This document shows positions 16,933 to 25,874 of a DNA stretch of 36,097 nucleotides, one piece after another. Origin of the DNA: Salinivirgaceae bacterium (GTDB lineage: Bacteria; Bacteroidota; Bacteroidia; Bacteroidales; SZUA-534). Numbering within the stretch: position 1 is the stretch's first letter; each line of letters opens with the position of its first letter. The position numbers and the translations under genes are program-made. The stretch is from assembly GCA_027858735.1 (NCBI GenBank), contig JAQICC010000230.1, positions 1 to 36,097 on the forward strand, in the 5' to 3' direction. The notes below the pieces were generated by a model. The model saw nothing but the letters and a program-made list of their open reading frames with translations, made no database searches and had not been told where the DNA came from.

Positions 16933-17845
16933 CTGTTAAATTCTTACAATATTCTTCCGATAGGTAATTATCCATCGATTGGCATGTTTGGGCAGAAAAT
17001 TCCGTTGCCATCTCAATACATTTTTTCCAATCATCCAATTCAACTTTATCTAATTCGGCTAAATTACAACCATATTTTGTCAAAAAGTAAATAATTCCTG
17101 CCGAATAGGTATCACCTGCACCAATAGTACTTACAACTTCAATTTTTGGTGCTTTACTTTCAACCGTTCCCTTGTTTGTATGCACTTCCGATCCATCAGC
17201 ACCTTTTGTGTAAAACAGCACCTTTACTCCTTTGTCTTTCAACATCTCCCATGTTTTTTTGCCCGAATTGCAAGCAAAAATATTTTTAAAATCTTCATCC
17301 GATCCTTTAACAATATCGGCAGCAACAATATTTTTTTCTATTAAAGGCAATAACAACTGTAGCATTGGCAAATGAGGCGTTCTAAAATTGGGGTCGTAAA
17401 TGGTAATCGCTCCATTTGCTTTCGCCTTACTTAAAAATGCATGAAGTTGATTATGTACATTCCTATTAATACTAAAAAACGAACCATAATGTACAATGTC
17501 AGAATCTGAAATTTTCGGAAAAACCAAACCGTCTTTAAGATTCAAATCATCTTTATAAAAAGTATATTCTGCATTATTATACTCATTAAGGTAAGCTAGA
17601 GCCAAACTTGTTTTTATTCGATTGCTTCGGTATATATATTGACAACTTACTCCGCAACGTTCTAAAAAGTCAATAAGTAAACCCGAAGCCTTGTCATCTG
17701 ACAAAGTTGACACATGACCAGTTTTCAAGTCTAACCTGCCCAAAGAAACGGCTGTATTTAACATCGACCCTCCGGGTTTTACTTTTACATCTTCAATAGT
17801 CTTAAATATTATATCTAAAACCGTTTCACCAATAGTATAAATCAT
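16925..17845 (-). CDS. PfkB-family carbohydrate kinase (fructokinase-like)
   Basis: Phosphorylates a sugar, perhaps fructose, in the cytosol. The ribokinase fold signatures are the N-terminal GETVLDI, the glycine motif KPGGSMLNTAVSLGRL, the mid DPNFR (usual in fructokinases) and the C-terminal GAGDTYSAG with the catalytic Asp. The frame is open to an ATG at 17899, but homology begins at MIYTIGETVLDI (17845), and an exact -7 box (TAAGTTTG) lies at 17869-17876, downstream of that first ATG. The start at 17845 is therefore preferred, giving 306 aa; an ATG at 17854 is also possible. The enzyme is co-directional with the DUF4268 gene. Its substrate cannot be told from context. Confidence 0.87.
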   Translation of the reverse strand: MIYTIGETVLDIIFKTIEDVKVKPGGSMLNTAVSLGRLDLKTGHVSTLSDDKASGLLIDFLERCGVSCQYIYRSNRIKTSLALAYLNEYNNAEYTFYKDDLNLKDGLVFPKISDSDIVHYGSFFSINRNVHNQLHAFLSKAKANGAITIYDPNFRTPHLPMLQLLLPLIEKNIVAADIVKGSDEDFKNIFACNSGKKTWEMLKDKGVKVLFYTKGADGSEVHTNKGTVESKAPKIEVVSTIGAGDTYSAGIIYFLTKYGCNLAELDKVELDDWKKCIEMATEFSAQTCQSMDNYLSEEYCKNLTDV

Positions 17846-17868
17846 AAATAACATCAAATAATGATGAA

Positions 17869-17876
17869 CAAACTTA
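17869..17876 (-). promoter_or_regulatory. -7 box of the PfkB kinase gene
   Basis: The minus strand reads TAAGTTTG, an exact TAnnTTTG match, 23 nt before the ATG at 17845. It argues against the longer reading from 17899. Confidence 0.45.
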
Positions 17877-17916
17877 AAAACTATTGGTTTATCTACCATT
17901 TAAAGTGAAAAATAAA

Positions 17917-17944
17917 TTGATTCTATTTATTTTTTTTATATTTG
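17917..17944 (+). promoter_or_regulatory. Promoter of the SiaB-SiaC gene pair
   Basis: TTG at 17917-17919, 17-nt spacer, TATATTTG at 17937-17944 (exact -7 match). The siaB-like ATG is at 17976. Confidence 0.5.
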
Positions 17945-17975
17945 TTATATAGAAACCTATACATGAAGAATTAGT

Positions 17976-18521
17976 ATGGCCTTTGATGTCCAAGAATGGT
18001 TAGATAATTATAACAAGGATGAAATTTTGTTTCTTTTTAAAGGCGAGATTACCGGAACTTTAATTACGGATTCGCTGGACAAAATTGAATCGAAAACCGA
18101 GGACGCTTCAAATAAAGCCAAAAAGAAAATTTATAATGTTCTGGTTGAGTGTATGCAAAATTTATTTCATCATTCATCGGTTTTACCAACCGACGGATCA
18201 ACAAAGGAACAAGGGAAATATGGCATTTGCCTTTTGAGTAAAAATAGCGTTGGATACCATATTACAACTGGAAATTTTATACAAAAAAAGCATAAAGATT
18301 TTTTATCGAAGCATTTAAGTCATATAAATTCTTTAGATAAAGACGAATTAAAAGATTTATATAAGGATATATTAAATAACCAAGAATTCAGTGAGAAAGG
18401 TGGCGGTGGTCTTGGCATGGTTGATATATCAAGAAAATCAGGAAGTAAATTAGATTACAAATTCCACGATTATCACAAAGGATATTATTTTTTTAGTTTA
18501 AATATAAAGATTGTTGAATAA
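17976..18521 (+). CDS. SiaB-family protein kinase (DUF6272)
   Basis: A 181-aa GHKL-type ATPase related to SiaB, the kinase that phosphorylates SiaC in the Pseudomonas SiaABCD pathway. The N-box lies at about 58-66 (E-x3-QNLFHH, N62), with a glycine-rich ATP lid GGGGLGM at 142-148. There is no membrane segment and no HisKA domain, so it acts as a soluble serine/threonine kinase of a partner-switching system. Its substrate homologue follows 18 nt downstream. In Pseudomonas the pathway also has a SiaA phosphatase and a SiaD diguanylate cyclase; neither is in this window, so the output in this organism is unknown. Confidence 0.85.
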   Translation: MAFDVQEWLDNYNKDEILFLFKGEITGTLITDSLDKIESKTEDASNKAKKKIYNVLVECMQNLFHHSSVLPTDGSTKEQGKYGICLLSKNSVGYHITTGNFIQKKHKDFLSKHLSHINSLDKDELKDLYKDILNNQEFSEKGGGGLGMVDISRKSGSKLDYKFHDYHKGYYFFSLNIKIVE

Positions 18522-18539
18522 TTAAATAAGCAGAATCAT

Positions 18540-18920
18540 ATGGAACCAATTTCAATTGCAGGAACACCCAAAACCCCTACAGTACAATTTGATAGCGGAA
18601 GTGGAAAAGTTGAGATTAAGGGAAGATCAATTCCTGAAAACTCAATTGAATTCTATAAACCATTAGTTGATTGGCTTGAGAATTATCTTTCAACTCCAGC
18701 TAGCCTTACTGAGGTGAATATCCAACTTGAGTATTTCAACACAAGTAGCTCAAAATGTATTTTAGATGTATTTAAAAAACTTGAGGCTATATACAAAAGT
18801 GGAAACGAAGTAGTAATAAACTGGTATTACGAAGAGGACGATGAAGATATGCTTGAAGCCGGAGAAGACTACCAATCAATTATTAAAATTCCGTTTAAAA
18901 TGATTGAGTTGGAAGACTAA
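18540..18920 (+). CDS. SiaC-family regulatory phosphoprotein (DUF1987)
   Basis: The 126-aa protein matches SiaC: N-terminal IAGTPKTPTVQFDS, a central IQLEYFNTSSSKCILD and an acidic NWYYEEDDEDMLEAGEDY tail region. Thr68 in FNTSS occupies the position phosphorylated in Pseudomonas SiaC (T68). SiaC-type proteins resemble anti-anti-sigma (STAS-like) folds and bind a target only in one phosphorylation state. It is in an operon with the SiaB-like kinase, and a hairpin shared with the convergent ABC gene follows. Confidence 0.9.
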   Translation: MEPISIAGTPKTPTVQFDSGSGKVEIKGRSIPENSIEFYKPLVDWLENYLSTPASLTEVNIQLEYFNTSSSKCILDVFKKLEAIYKSGNEVVINWYYEEDDEDMLEAGEDYQSIIKIPFKMIELED

Positions 18921-18957
18921 TCCTTTCAATATTTGAAAATAAAATTTAAGTTGTAAT

Positions 18958-18984
18958 AAGACTGTCCGAAGTTCGGGTGGTCTT
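18958..18984. terminator. Hairpin between convergent siaC-like and ABC genes
   Basis: AAGACTGTCCGAA against TTCGGGTGGTCTT pairs over up to 13 positions, including three G-U pairs, and overlaps the ABC stop codon (18983-18985). T-tracts on either side are poor, so termination efficiency is uncertain. Its place between two convergent genes supports a transcription-end role. Confidence 0.5.
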
Positions 18985-21900
18985 ATTCTGTTTTATCTGA
19001 TTTGATAACTGTACTAAACTTCATTTTTGGAATATACTCCACTGCTCTTCTTAACAGTCTAAAATGAAGGGTAAAGTATAATAAAAGGTTATACATCCAT
19101 ATTACTCCAATATTCACCCAAAACGTATCAACATACTGTCCAAAAACTACTTTGTAAGGCGAGTAAAAGTGCGACTTTATAAAAGAACCCTTTGGATTCA
19201 TATATATCGGATCGGTTTTTTGGAACAGTTGCTGTTTATGCTCAATTATACGCTCAAGCGAATTCGAATTTCGCACAAACGAAGTTAAATTCTCATTCGT
19301 ATATTTTTGCTTTAATTGAATAAAGGCTTCCTTTTCTTGCTTTGTGGTACGCAAAGAGTTTACAAACTCATCTTTTAAGTTGTTTGCCTTATTATACTTT
19401 TTAAGATAGTAGGTATTTAATATTCCAAGATATCTGTCAGCCTCATCTAAAACATCCTTTGAAAGTAAGTCAATATTTAATTGACTAATGTATTTAAAAG
19501 TCACAATATCATTGAAATCCATTTCCTTTGAAAACTCCGTTTTCAATAACTTAAGTTCATTTTTTACATCAAGTTGCTTAACCGGATTCTTATAATGACG
19601 TCTACAAAAAGCTACTTTATTCTTTAATGTTTTTATCCAATAATTCTTTTTAAAATCAGCATTACTCATTACTTTATCGTATGGATAAAACTGTTTCTCA
19701 AACTTATTCTCTTTGTACTGATAAACAGCCAAAGCTTCATAAGCCCACCTAGCAGTAATTATTTCACCATACCAGGGTACTTTTGCTGGTGAAGAAATTG
19801 CTGGATTTAATTTATCGAAAGATACAATCACCCCACTTAAAATTAACTGAGGAATAACCAAAAATGGAATTAATATATAAATGGTTACCACAGTATCAAA
19901 ACTGTCCGATATATTCAACCCCAGCAAACTGGCAAAGAACCATGCACTAAACAGCACTAACCAATACTCGAGGTACATGCCTTTAATTCCCATTACTGAA
20001 TTGCCTAAAACAATAAATAACAATGCCTGAATTGCTGAAATTACAAAGAGAATGGCAAGTTTACTAAAGAGATAACTTGTTCGGCTTAAGTTTAGAAATT
20101 TTTCGCGTTTTAGTATTTTTCTATCCTTTATTATTTCTTCAGCACTAACCGTTAAACCAATAAAAAGTGCCACAATAACCGACATAAAAATATATACCGG
20201 TAAATTAGGATTTCCACTCAGGGAGTAACCATTGCTTGAAAAGCTATAATATTTTATGATAAAGGATAATAAAAAGGCCAACAACGGAGCTTCTGTAATA
20301 TTTATTACCAAATATTGTCTATTCGATAATTTTGAAAGAACATCACGCGTAATAAAAACAAAAAATTGTTTTAGTTTACCTGGTATTCTAAAAGATATTT
20401 TTGGTAATTCCCCGGAAATTAAATCATCAGGTAATTCAGACTGCGATGAACCCTGAAAATACCTGTACCATTCATGAGGAGTCTTTTTTCTATTATGGGT
20501 TATTGACCCATATTCATCCAATATTTTTGATTCAACAATATTAAATACTTGTTCAGGGTTAACATTCCCACACATCCTGCATTCACTATCATTCCAATTT
20601 GCATGATGAACTTTCGATTTGAAATAAATTATTGAATCAACAGGGTTCCCGTTGTAAATCAAATATCCACCCACATCAAGGATAAAAAGCTTATCAAACA
20701 TTTTAAAAATGTCTGATGACGGTTGGTGAATCACTGTAAAAATCAGTTTTCCTTTTAAAGCCAATTCCTTTAAAAGATCCATTATATTCTCTGAATCGCG
20801 TGATGATAAACCCGATGTTGGTTCATCAAGAAAAAGTACAGCCGGTTCTCGAATAAGCTCAAGTGCAATATTCAAGCGTTTACGCTGGCCTCCACTAATT
20901 TTATTATTAAGCGGACTACCAACAACCATATCTTTAATCTCAAGCAAACCTAAGTTTAGTAAAGCTTTATACACTTTTCGGTTTAATTGAAAACTGCTTA
21001 TATACCCAAAACAAAGTTTTGCATTGTAATACAAGTTCTGGTAAACGGTTAGCTCTTCAATTAATAAGTCATCTTGCGATACATGACCTATTAGCCCCTC
21101 AATCTGGTCTTTGTCGGTATGGATATCAATACCATTTATTTTTACCGAACCAGAATAAGGTTTATAACTACCATTTAACACGTTGAGTAGTGTTGATTTC
21201 CCAGCACCACTTGCTCCCATTATACCAATAAGACTTCCACCATCTTCGGCAAAACTTATGTTATTTAAGCCTTTTTTACCCCCTTTAAACAGATACTCCA
21301 CACTATCGGCTACAAACTGAATATGCTCATCAAATTCATTAAGATGGTAAGCGCTAATAATATCAGAATAGTATATCGGATTCATTTTTGAATCACGCAA
21401 TGCCGACCCTTGTGTTAAAATATACGCCCAATCGTTTACAATTAGCTGTCCATTTAAATACATCTCATGATCACCAAAACACCTGATCATATAAATATCG
21501 GCCGGAGGAAAATACATTACCCAAATAGAATCCTCAAAATTCTCGTGAGCTAAATGTCGCACCTCAGGCTTCGTTGTTGTCTTTTCTCCGTCAATTAGAA
21601 GCATTCGAGCCGAAAGAGGCATACCTTCAAACGAGCTTAGTACAAAACCTTTTATTATGTCATATTCCGATGGTGGATAGTGAAAGATATCGGCAACTGT
21701 AAAAACAAACTCAAGTTCTTGCTCTGAAATTTCAACATCAGATTTAATAAACTCGATTAAACGAATTAGAACCACAACCTTTTGTCGAAGATCGAGTTCT
21801 TCGTTTATTTGAGTACATATTTTTAGTACTTTGACTGAACTTAAGGAGAGATTTTTGGCTTTTTTACCTTCGCGCGATTGTTTCTTTTGGTACAACGCGT

Positions 21901-22060
21901 AAAAGCCATCAAATAAAGTAAGGTATTCTTCAACTAAATCTTCATTTAGTTGCTGATTCAAAAAGGATTCTACAATATTTCTCCCATTCCTATTATTACT
22001 ACGAGGTCCGGCAATAAGTGCAAAAAGTTGCATTAATGCTTTTAGAATCCTTTCGCTCAT
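18983..22060 (-). CDS. ABCG-type transporter with TerB-like and FHA-like N-terminal regions
   Basis: The 1025-aa fusion has an alpha-helical N-terminal part (about 1-150) that resembles TerB-like modules, then a beta-rich part (about 175-245, with MYLNGQLIVN) that looks like a degenerate FHA domain. The ABC ATPase occupies about 245-490: Walker A GASGAGKS (282-289), signature ISGGQ (388-392), Walker B LFLDEP (409-414), H-loop VIHQPSS. After it comes an ABC-2 membrane domain of the White/ABCG kind. A loop of about 190 residues, predicted to be extracytoplasmic and helical, separates the fifth and last membrane segments. It is last in a minus-strand operon with a lipoprotein and a small secreted protein. 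The substrate is unknown; lipid or lipoprotein export is possible. Confidence 0.82.
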   Translation of the reverse strand: MSERILKALMQLFALIAGPRSNNRNGRNIVESFLNQQLNEDLVEEYLTLFDGFYALYQKKQSREGKKAKNLSLSSVKVLKICTQINEELDLRQKVVVLIRLIEFIKSDVEISEQELEFVFTVADIFHYPPSEYDIIKGFVLSSFEGMPLSARMLLIDGEKTTTKPEVRHLAHENFEDSIWVMYFPPADIYMIRCFGDHEMYLNGQLIVNDWAYILTQGSALRDSKMNPIYYSDIISAYHLNEFDEHIQFVADSVEYLFKGGKKGLNNISFAEDGGSLIGIMGASGAGKSTLLNVLNGSYKPYSGSVKINGIDIHTDKDQIEGLIGHVSQDDLLIEELTVYQNLYYNAKLCFGYISSFQLNRKVYKALLNLGLLEIKDMVVGSPLNNKISGGQRKRLNIALELIREPAVLFLDEPTSGLSSRDSENIMDLLKELALKGKLIFTVIHQPSSDIFKMFDKLFILDVGGYLIYNGNPVDSIIYFKSKVHHANWNDSECRMCGNVNPEQVFNIVESKILDEYGSITHNRKKTPHEWYRYFQGSSQSELPDDLISGELPKISFRIPGKLKQFFVFITRDVLSKLSNRQYLVINITEAPLLAFLLSFIIKYYSFSSNGYSLSGNPNLPVYIFMSVIVALFIGLTVSAEEIIKDRKILKREKFLNLSRTSYLFSKLAILFVISAIQALLFIVLGNSVMGIKGMYLEYWLVLFSAWFFASLLGLNISDSFDTVVTIYILIPFLVIPQLILSGVIVSFDKLNPAISSPAKVPWYGEIITARWAYEALAVYQYKENKFEKQFYPYDKVMSNADFKKNYWIKTLKNKVAFCRRHYKNPVKQLDVKNELKLLKTEFSKEMDFNDIVTFKYISQLNIDLLSKDVLDEADRYLGILNTYYLKKYNKANNLKDEFVNSLRTTKQEKEAFIQLKQKYTNENLTSFVRNSNSLERIIEHKQQLFQKTDPIYMNPKGSFIKSHFYSPYKVVFGQYVDTFWVNIGVIWMYNLLLYFTLHFRLLRRAVEYIPKMKFSTVIKSDKTE

Positions 22061-22081
22061 GTAGTATTATATATTTGCCAA

Positions 22082-22504
22082 CTATTGCTGAAAGCCGATT
22101 AGTAGTACTGCAATACCTGAAGTTAAATACTTCGCATCAAGCTTTGCCTCAATTATACAATCCATGGAATAATCAAATTCAAAATCCCAATATGGTATAT
22201 TTTCGTAGTCGTTATTTGTAAAAAGTAAATTTTTTTCCTGATCGTATACCGAGAATATTATATTTCCTTCTGCTGTTCCACTATAACCAACTATGCGATA
22301 AGTGCTACCTCCGTAGAAAGTAGCGTAAAATTCAGCGACCTCATCGCCATTTAATAATGCCGTGTACGATTGCCCATCGGATAGGAAGGGTAAGTTCATA
22401 TGCGACCGGCATAGCATTATAGTTGAATCGAGCTGAGCTATAGCCTTGTTGCTAACAAACACAAATGCAAAAACTAGTGATAGTATTATTAGTGTTTTTT
22501 TCAT
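22082..22504 (-). CDS. Small secreted protein of unknown function
   Basis: A 140-aa protein with a clear signal peptide (cleavage near AIAQ, residue 24). The mature part of about 116 residues is predicted to be a beta-rich periplasmic domain, with VAEFYATFYGGSTYRIVGYS and IIFSVYDQEKNLLF suggesting a small sandwich that binds a ligand. No family is recognised. It lies 10 nt after the lipoprotein gene and 21 nt before the ABC gene, so all three are probably co-transcribed. It may be a periplasmic partner of the transporter's large extracytoplasmic loop (inference). Confidence 0.75.
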   Translation of the reverse strand: MKKTLIILSLVFAFVFVSNKAIAQLDSTIMLCRSHMNLPFLSDGQSYTALLNGDEVAEFYATFYGGSTYRIVGYSGTAEGNIIFSVYDQEKNLLFTNNDYENIPYWDFEFDYSMDCIIEAKLDAKYLTSGIAVLLIGFQQ

Positions 22505-22514
22505 CGCTTACATT

Positions 22515-23411
22515 TTAATTAATTAACAAACTTCTGATATTTCCAACTTTAGCATCAATTGTATTCAGAACATCGTCTGCTATTTTTATTTCGGAAACCG
22601 AATGAACCTTTGTAAGTTTTTGTTCAGCAATAGTTGTCGGTTCCTTGTATTCATATATTACTTCAATAGCATCAAAATCATGTGCCAAATCAATTAAATC
22701 ATCAACCAATTTTGCTACATCTTCCGATTCGTTGTAGTATGGAGATAGTATCTTAATCATATTTTCTATTGGTTGCTTATTTTCCCCTACCCTTTTAATT
22801 AATTCGGGGCTTTTTGTTTCAATAGCCAATTTTGTAAGAATATGCATTGCTTCAATAAAACCACCTGCCAAAACCAAAGCTCCTTCGCGTTGCCTTTGAT
22901 TCTCCTTTAAAAAGAAATCAACATCACGGTAAGTATTTGACATGATATATAAAAGTGAGTCTTTGTTATCAACATTTTTTTCGATACGGTTAAAAATGGT
23001 GGGACTAAATGCAGCTGATAATCCTAACTCATCGGCCAACATTTTAATAATGGAGAAATAAGTAACCGCAGAAGGCGACTGCTGATAAATGTTTAAATAA
23101 GCTAAATCGGCTCCATATATACCTAAGTTGATTGATTTTTTAAACAAACTAGTGTATTGCTTAAAATTTTCAGCCGGATTAAGTAATTCAGAATTATAAT
23201 CGGTTCCAATTTGTTTTACCAGTATTGATAATTGGTAGGGCGAAGGTAAACTAAACAACGAATTTTCAAACCTTATTACCTTGCTAGTAGTATCTAACTC
23301 TACCTCCAATGCCTTTTCAACAGTTTTATTGTTTGCTTTTTTATCTTGATTGCATGCCCCCAAAACAAGGGCAATTAGCGCTAAAATGGGCAAATACCTT
23401 TTATTCATCAT
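22515..23411 (-). CDS. Lipoprotein of unknown function associated with the ABC operon
   Basis: The 298-aa protein has a lipoprotein signal peptide (lipobox LGAC, Cys20). The mature part is mostly helical and acidic: a conserved-looking FSLPSPYQLSILVK near the start, then ENPEFKQYT-like helices around residues 70-240, with no enzyme motif. I recall similar lipoproteins in Marinilabiliales genomes but know of no function. It is first in the operon with the small secreted protein and the ABCG-type transporter. Its gene is divergent from the DPP-IV gene across a 277-nt intergenic region. Confidence 0.75.
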   Translation of the reverse strand: MMNKRYLPILALIALVLGACNQDKKANNKTVEKALEVELDTTSKVIRFENSLFSLPSPYQLSILVKQIGTDYNSELLNPAENFKQYTSLFKKSINLGIYGADLAYLNIYQQSPSAVTYFSIIKMLADELGLSAAFSPTIFNRIEKNVDNKDSLLYIMSNTYRDVDFFLKENQRQREGALVLAGGFIEAMHILTKLAIETKSPELIKRVGENKQPIENMIKILSPYYNESEDVAKLVDDLIDLAHDFDAIEVIYEYKEPTTIAEQKLTKVHSVSEIKIADDVLNTIDAKVGNIRSLLIN

Positions 23412-23584
23412 AAATCAAGTTAATTGATTGCTACTCTTTACTTATGCAAGTAATGAAAAATTTATGAATTCTCAAAGCCCCAAATCATCAACGTTCCAAC
23501 TACTTTTTAAAATATTTTTTATTATGCCCAAGCTAACTTAAAAAATCTATAATCTATCAATGTAAATATTAGGTATATGAATTG

Positions 23585-23642
23585 TATATTTGGCGAAATA
23601 TTTAACAATCACTTTTTGGCAAATAAAGGAATACTAATTTTA
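23585..23642 (+). promoter_or_regulatory. Candidate promoter boxes of the DPP-IV peptidase gene
   Basis: Two alternatives: an exact -7 box TATATTTG at 23585-23592 without an obvious -33, or TTTG at 23615-23618 with TAATTTTA at 23635-23642 (16-nt spacer). Both precede the ATG at 23689. Confidence 0.35.
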
Positions 23643-23688
23643 GCAAAAGTTAATTGATGTACACTTTATATATTATTAAAATTCAATT

Positions 23689-25830
23689 ATGCATCGAACA
23701 TTATTCTTATTTATACTATCATTCATTACTTTCTTCGGCTTTACTCAAGAAAAACTATTTAACATTGAGGAGGCCGTAATTGGTCAGTGGAAAAATCTAT
23801 ATCCACAATACATGCCCAACCTACAATGGCGAGGCGAAACAAAAAATATTACTTTTCAAGATTATACAAATGTTTATCAACAGACTATTGGTTCTGCCGA
23901 TAGCATTACAATAATAACACTTGATGAATTAAATAAGTATTTGGTATCTGCAGATCTGGACTCTATGCAGACTATTCCTACAATTATTTGGGAGAATGAA
24001 AATGAATTTCATTTTTACAATTTAAATACCTGGAGCTGTGTTTCATTAGAAAGCAAAAAAGTTATCTCCTCAATTAAATTACCCGCTGAAGCTAAAAATC
24101 AGTCGCTATGGTTCAATAGTAAAACCATTGCCTATACCTTAAACAATAATTTGTTTATTATGGGTACCGATAATTCAGCAATATCTATAACAACAGACTT
24201 AAACCCTGATATTGTAAATGGCCAAAGTGTAAGTAGGAATGAATTTGGAATAAATGGCGGAATTTTTTGGTCGCCTAAAGGCAACTTAATCGCCTATTAT
24301 CGAAAAGACGAATCGAAGGTGAAGAATTACCCTTTAGTAGATATAACAGCTCGTGAGGCAGAACTTAAAAATATAAAATATCCTATGGCAGGTATGGCAA
24401 GTGAACACATTAGCCTTGGAGTTTTCAACTTAGCCACCAAAGAAACTGTTTTTATTGAAGCTAATGATACAGTTAGCGAAAAATACCTTACAAACATTAG
24501 CTGGGATCCGGAAGAAGAAAACATTTACATTCAAGTACTAAATCGTGCTCAGAATTACATGAAACTAAATAAGTATTCAGCTGCAAATGGTAAATTAACT
24601 GCAACTTTATTTGAAGAAAAGCATGACAAATACGTTGAACCACATTCTCCTCTAATTTTCTTAGAAAACAAAAAAGATCAATTTATTTATCAAACCCGCA
24701 CCCATGGATATAATCATGCGTATTTATATAACACCAATGGCGAATTACTTAAACAAATAACCAAGGGCAAATGGGAAATAACTGAGATCGTTCATGTTAA
24801 AAAAGATATTCTTTTTTATATTTCAACAGAGGCCTGTCCTATAGAGCGTCAATTATATAAAATAAGTATAAATTCAGGTAAAAAGAAAAAACTTACACAG
24901 GCTCAAGGCGTTCATAAAATAACGATTCATAAAAATGAACGCTATTTTATTGACGAATATTCAAACACCAAAACACCTAGAATAATTGATATTTTAAGCA
25001 CTGGTGGCAAATTACAAAGAAGGGTTATTACTGCTGCAAATCCGCTTAAAGAATACAAAATGCCTGAGATGGAGATTGGCACTATAAAATCAGCTGATAG
25101 TACTACCGATTTATACTACAGACTAATTAAACCTGTAAATTTTGACTCAACAAAAAAATACCCCGCCATAGTATACGTTTACGGCGGCCCGCATGCTCAA
25201 CTAATTGAAAACAGTTGGCTTGGCGGAGCACGAATGTGGAATTATATGATGGCTCAGAAAGGCTATGTAATGCTCACAATTGACAATAGAGGCTCGGCTA
25301 ATCGCGGATTAGAATTTGAAAATGTAATTCACAGGCAATGTGGAGTAAACGAAGCAAAAGATCAAATGATGGGCATTGAATTTTTAAAGAAAACAGGTTT
25401 TGTTGATTCTGAAAAAATTGGAGTGCATGGTTGGAGTTATGGAGGATTCATGACAACTACGCTAATGACAAATCATCCCGAAACTTTTAAAGTAGGAGTT
25501 GCGGGCGGTCCGGTAATTGATTGGAAATACTATGAAATAATGTATGGTGAACGTTATATGGATACTCCAGAAGAAAACCCTGATGGATATATTTACACTT
25601 CCCTAATACATAGAGCCTCAAACTTAAAAGGCAAGCTACTAATAATACACGGAGGCATCGACCCCACTGTAGTAGTGCAGCATAGCCAGCAATTTGTTAG
25701 GGAGTGTATTAAAAACAGAGTACCTATAGATTATTTTATTTATCCACGAGCAGAACACAATGTAAGAGGCTATGATAGAATTCACCTCATGGATAAGGTT
25801 ACTCAATATTTTGATGATTATTTGAAATAA
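23689..25830 (+). CDS. S9 family dipeptidyl peptidase (DPP-IV type)
   Basis: An exported serine peptidase that removes dipeptides, typically X-Pro, from peptide N-termini. The 713-aa protein has a signal peptide (about 1-19), the DPP-IV N-terminal beta-propeller (about 80-470; FWSPKGNLIAYYRKDESKV is typical) and an alpha/beta hydrolase domain. The catalytic triad is Ser583 (GWSYGG), Asp658 (GGIDPTV) and His690 (AEHNVRG). The length fits bacterial DPP-IV. It could feed on peptide substrates together with the M64 peptidase and aminopeptidase P at the start of the window. The MATE gene follows after 44 nt. Confidence 0.92.
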   Translation: MHRTLFLFILSFITFFGFTQEKLFNIEEAVIGQWKNLYPQYMPNLQWRGETKNITFQDYTNVYQQTIGSADSITIITLDELNKYLVSADLDSMQTIPTIIWENENEFHFYNLNTWSCVSLESKKVISSIKLPAEAKNQSLWFNSKTIAYTLNNNLFIMGTDNSAISITTDLNPDIVNGQSVSRNEFGINGGIFWSPKGNLIAYYRKDESKVKNYPLVDITAREAELKNIKYPMAGMASEHISLGVFNLATKETVFIEANDTVSEKYLTNISWDPEEENIYIQVLNRAQNYMKLNKYSAANGKLTATLFEEKHDKYVEPHSPLIFLENKKDQFIYQTRTHGYNHAYLYNTNGELLKQITKGKWEITEIVHVKKDILFYISTEACPIERQLYKISINSGKKKKLTQAQGVHKITIHKNERYFIDEYSNTKTPRIIDILSTGGKLQRRVITAANPLKEYKMPEMEIGTIKSADSTTDLYYRLIKPVNFDSTKKYPAIVYVYGGPHAQLIENSWLGGARMWNYMMAQKGYVMLTIDNRGSANRGLEFENVIHRQCGVNEAKDQMMGIEFLKKTGFVDSEKIGVHGWSYGGFMTTTLMTNHPETFKVGVAGGPVIDWKYYEIMYGERYMDTPEENPDGYIYTSLIHRASNLKGKLLIIHGGIDPTVVVQHSQQFVRECIKNRVPIDYFIYPRAEHNVRGYDRIHLMDKVTQYFDDYLK

Positions 25831-25874
25831 GAAAACTCGCCGGGTTTCATCTTTTTCAAATTATTCTAATAATA

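Noticed and set aside
17846-17899. N-terminal extension of the PfkB kinase from an ATG at 17899
   Set aside because: The added residues are unlike the family, and an exact -7 promoter box lies downstream of that ATG.
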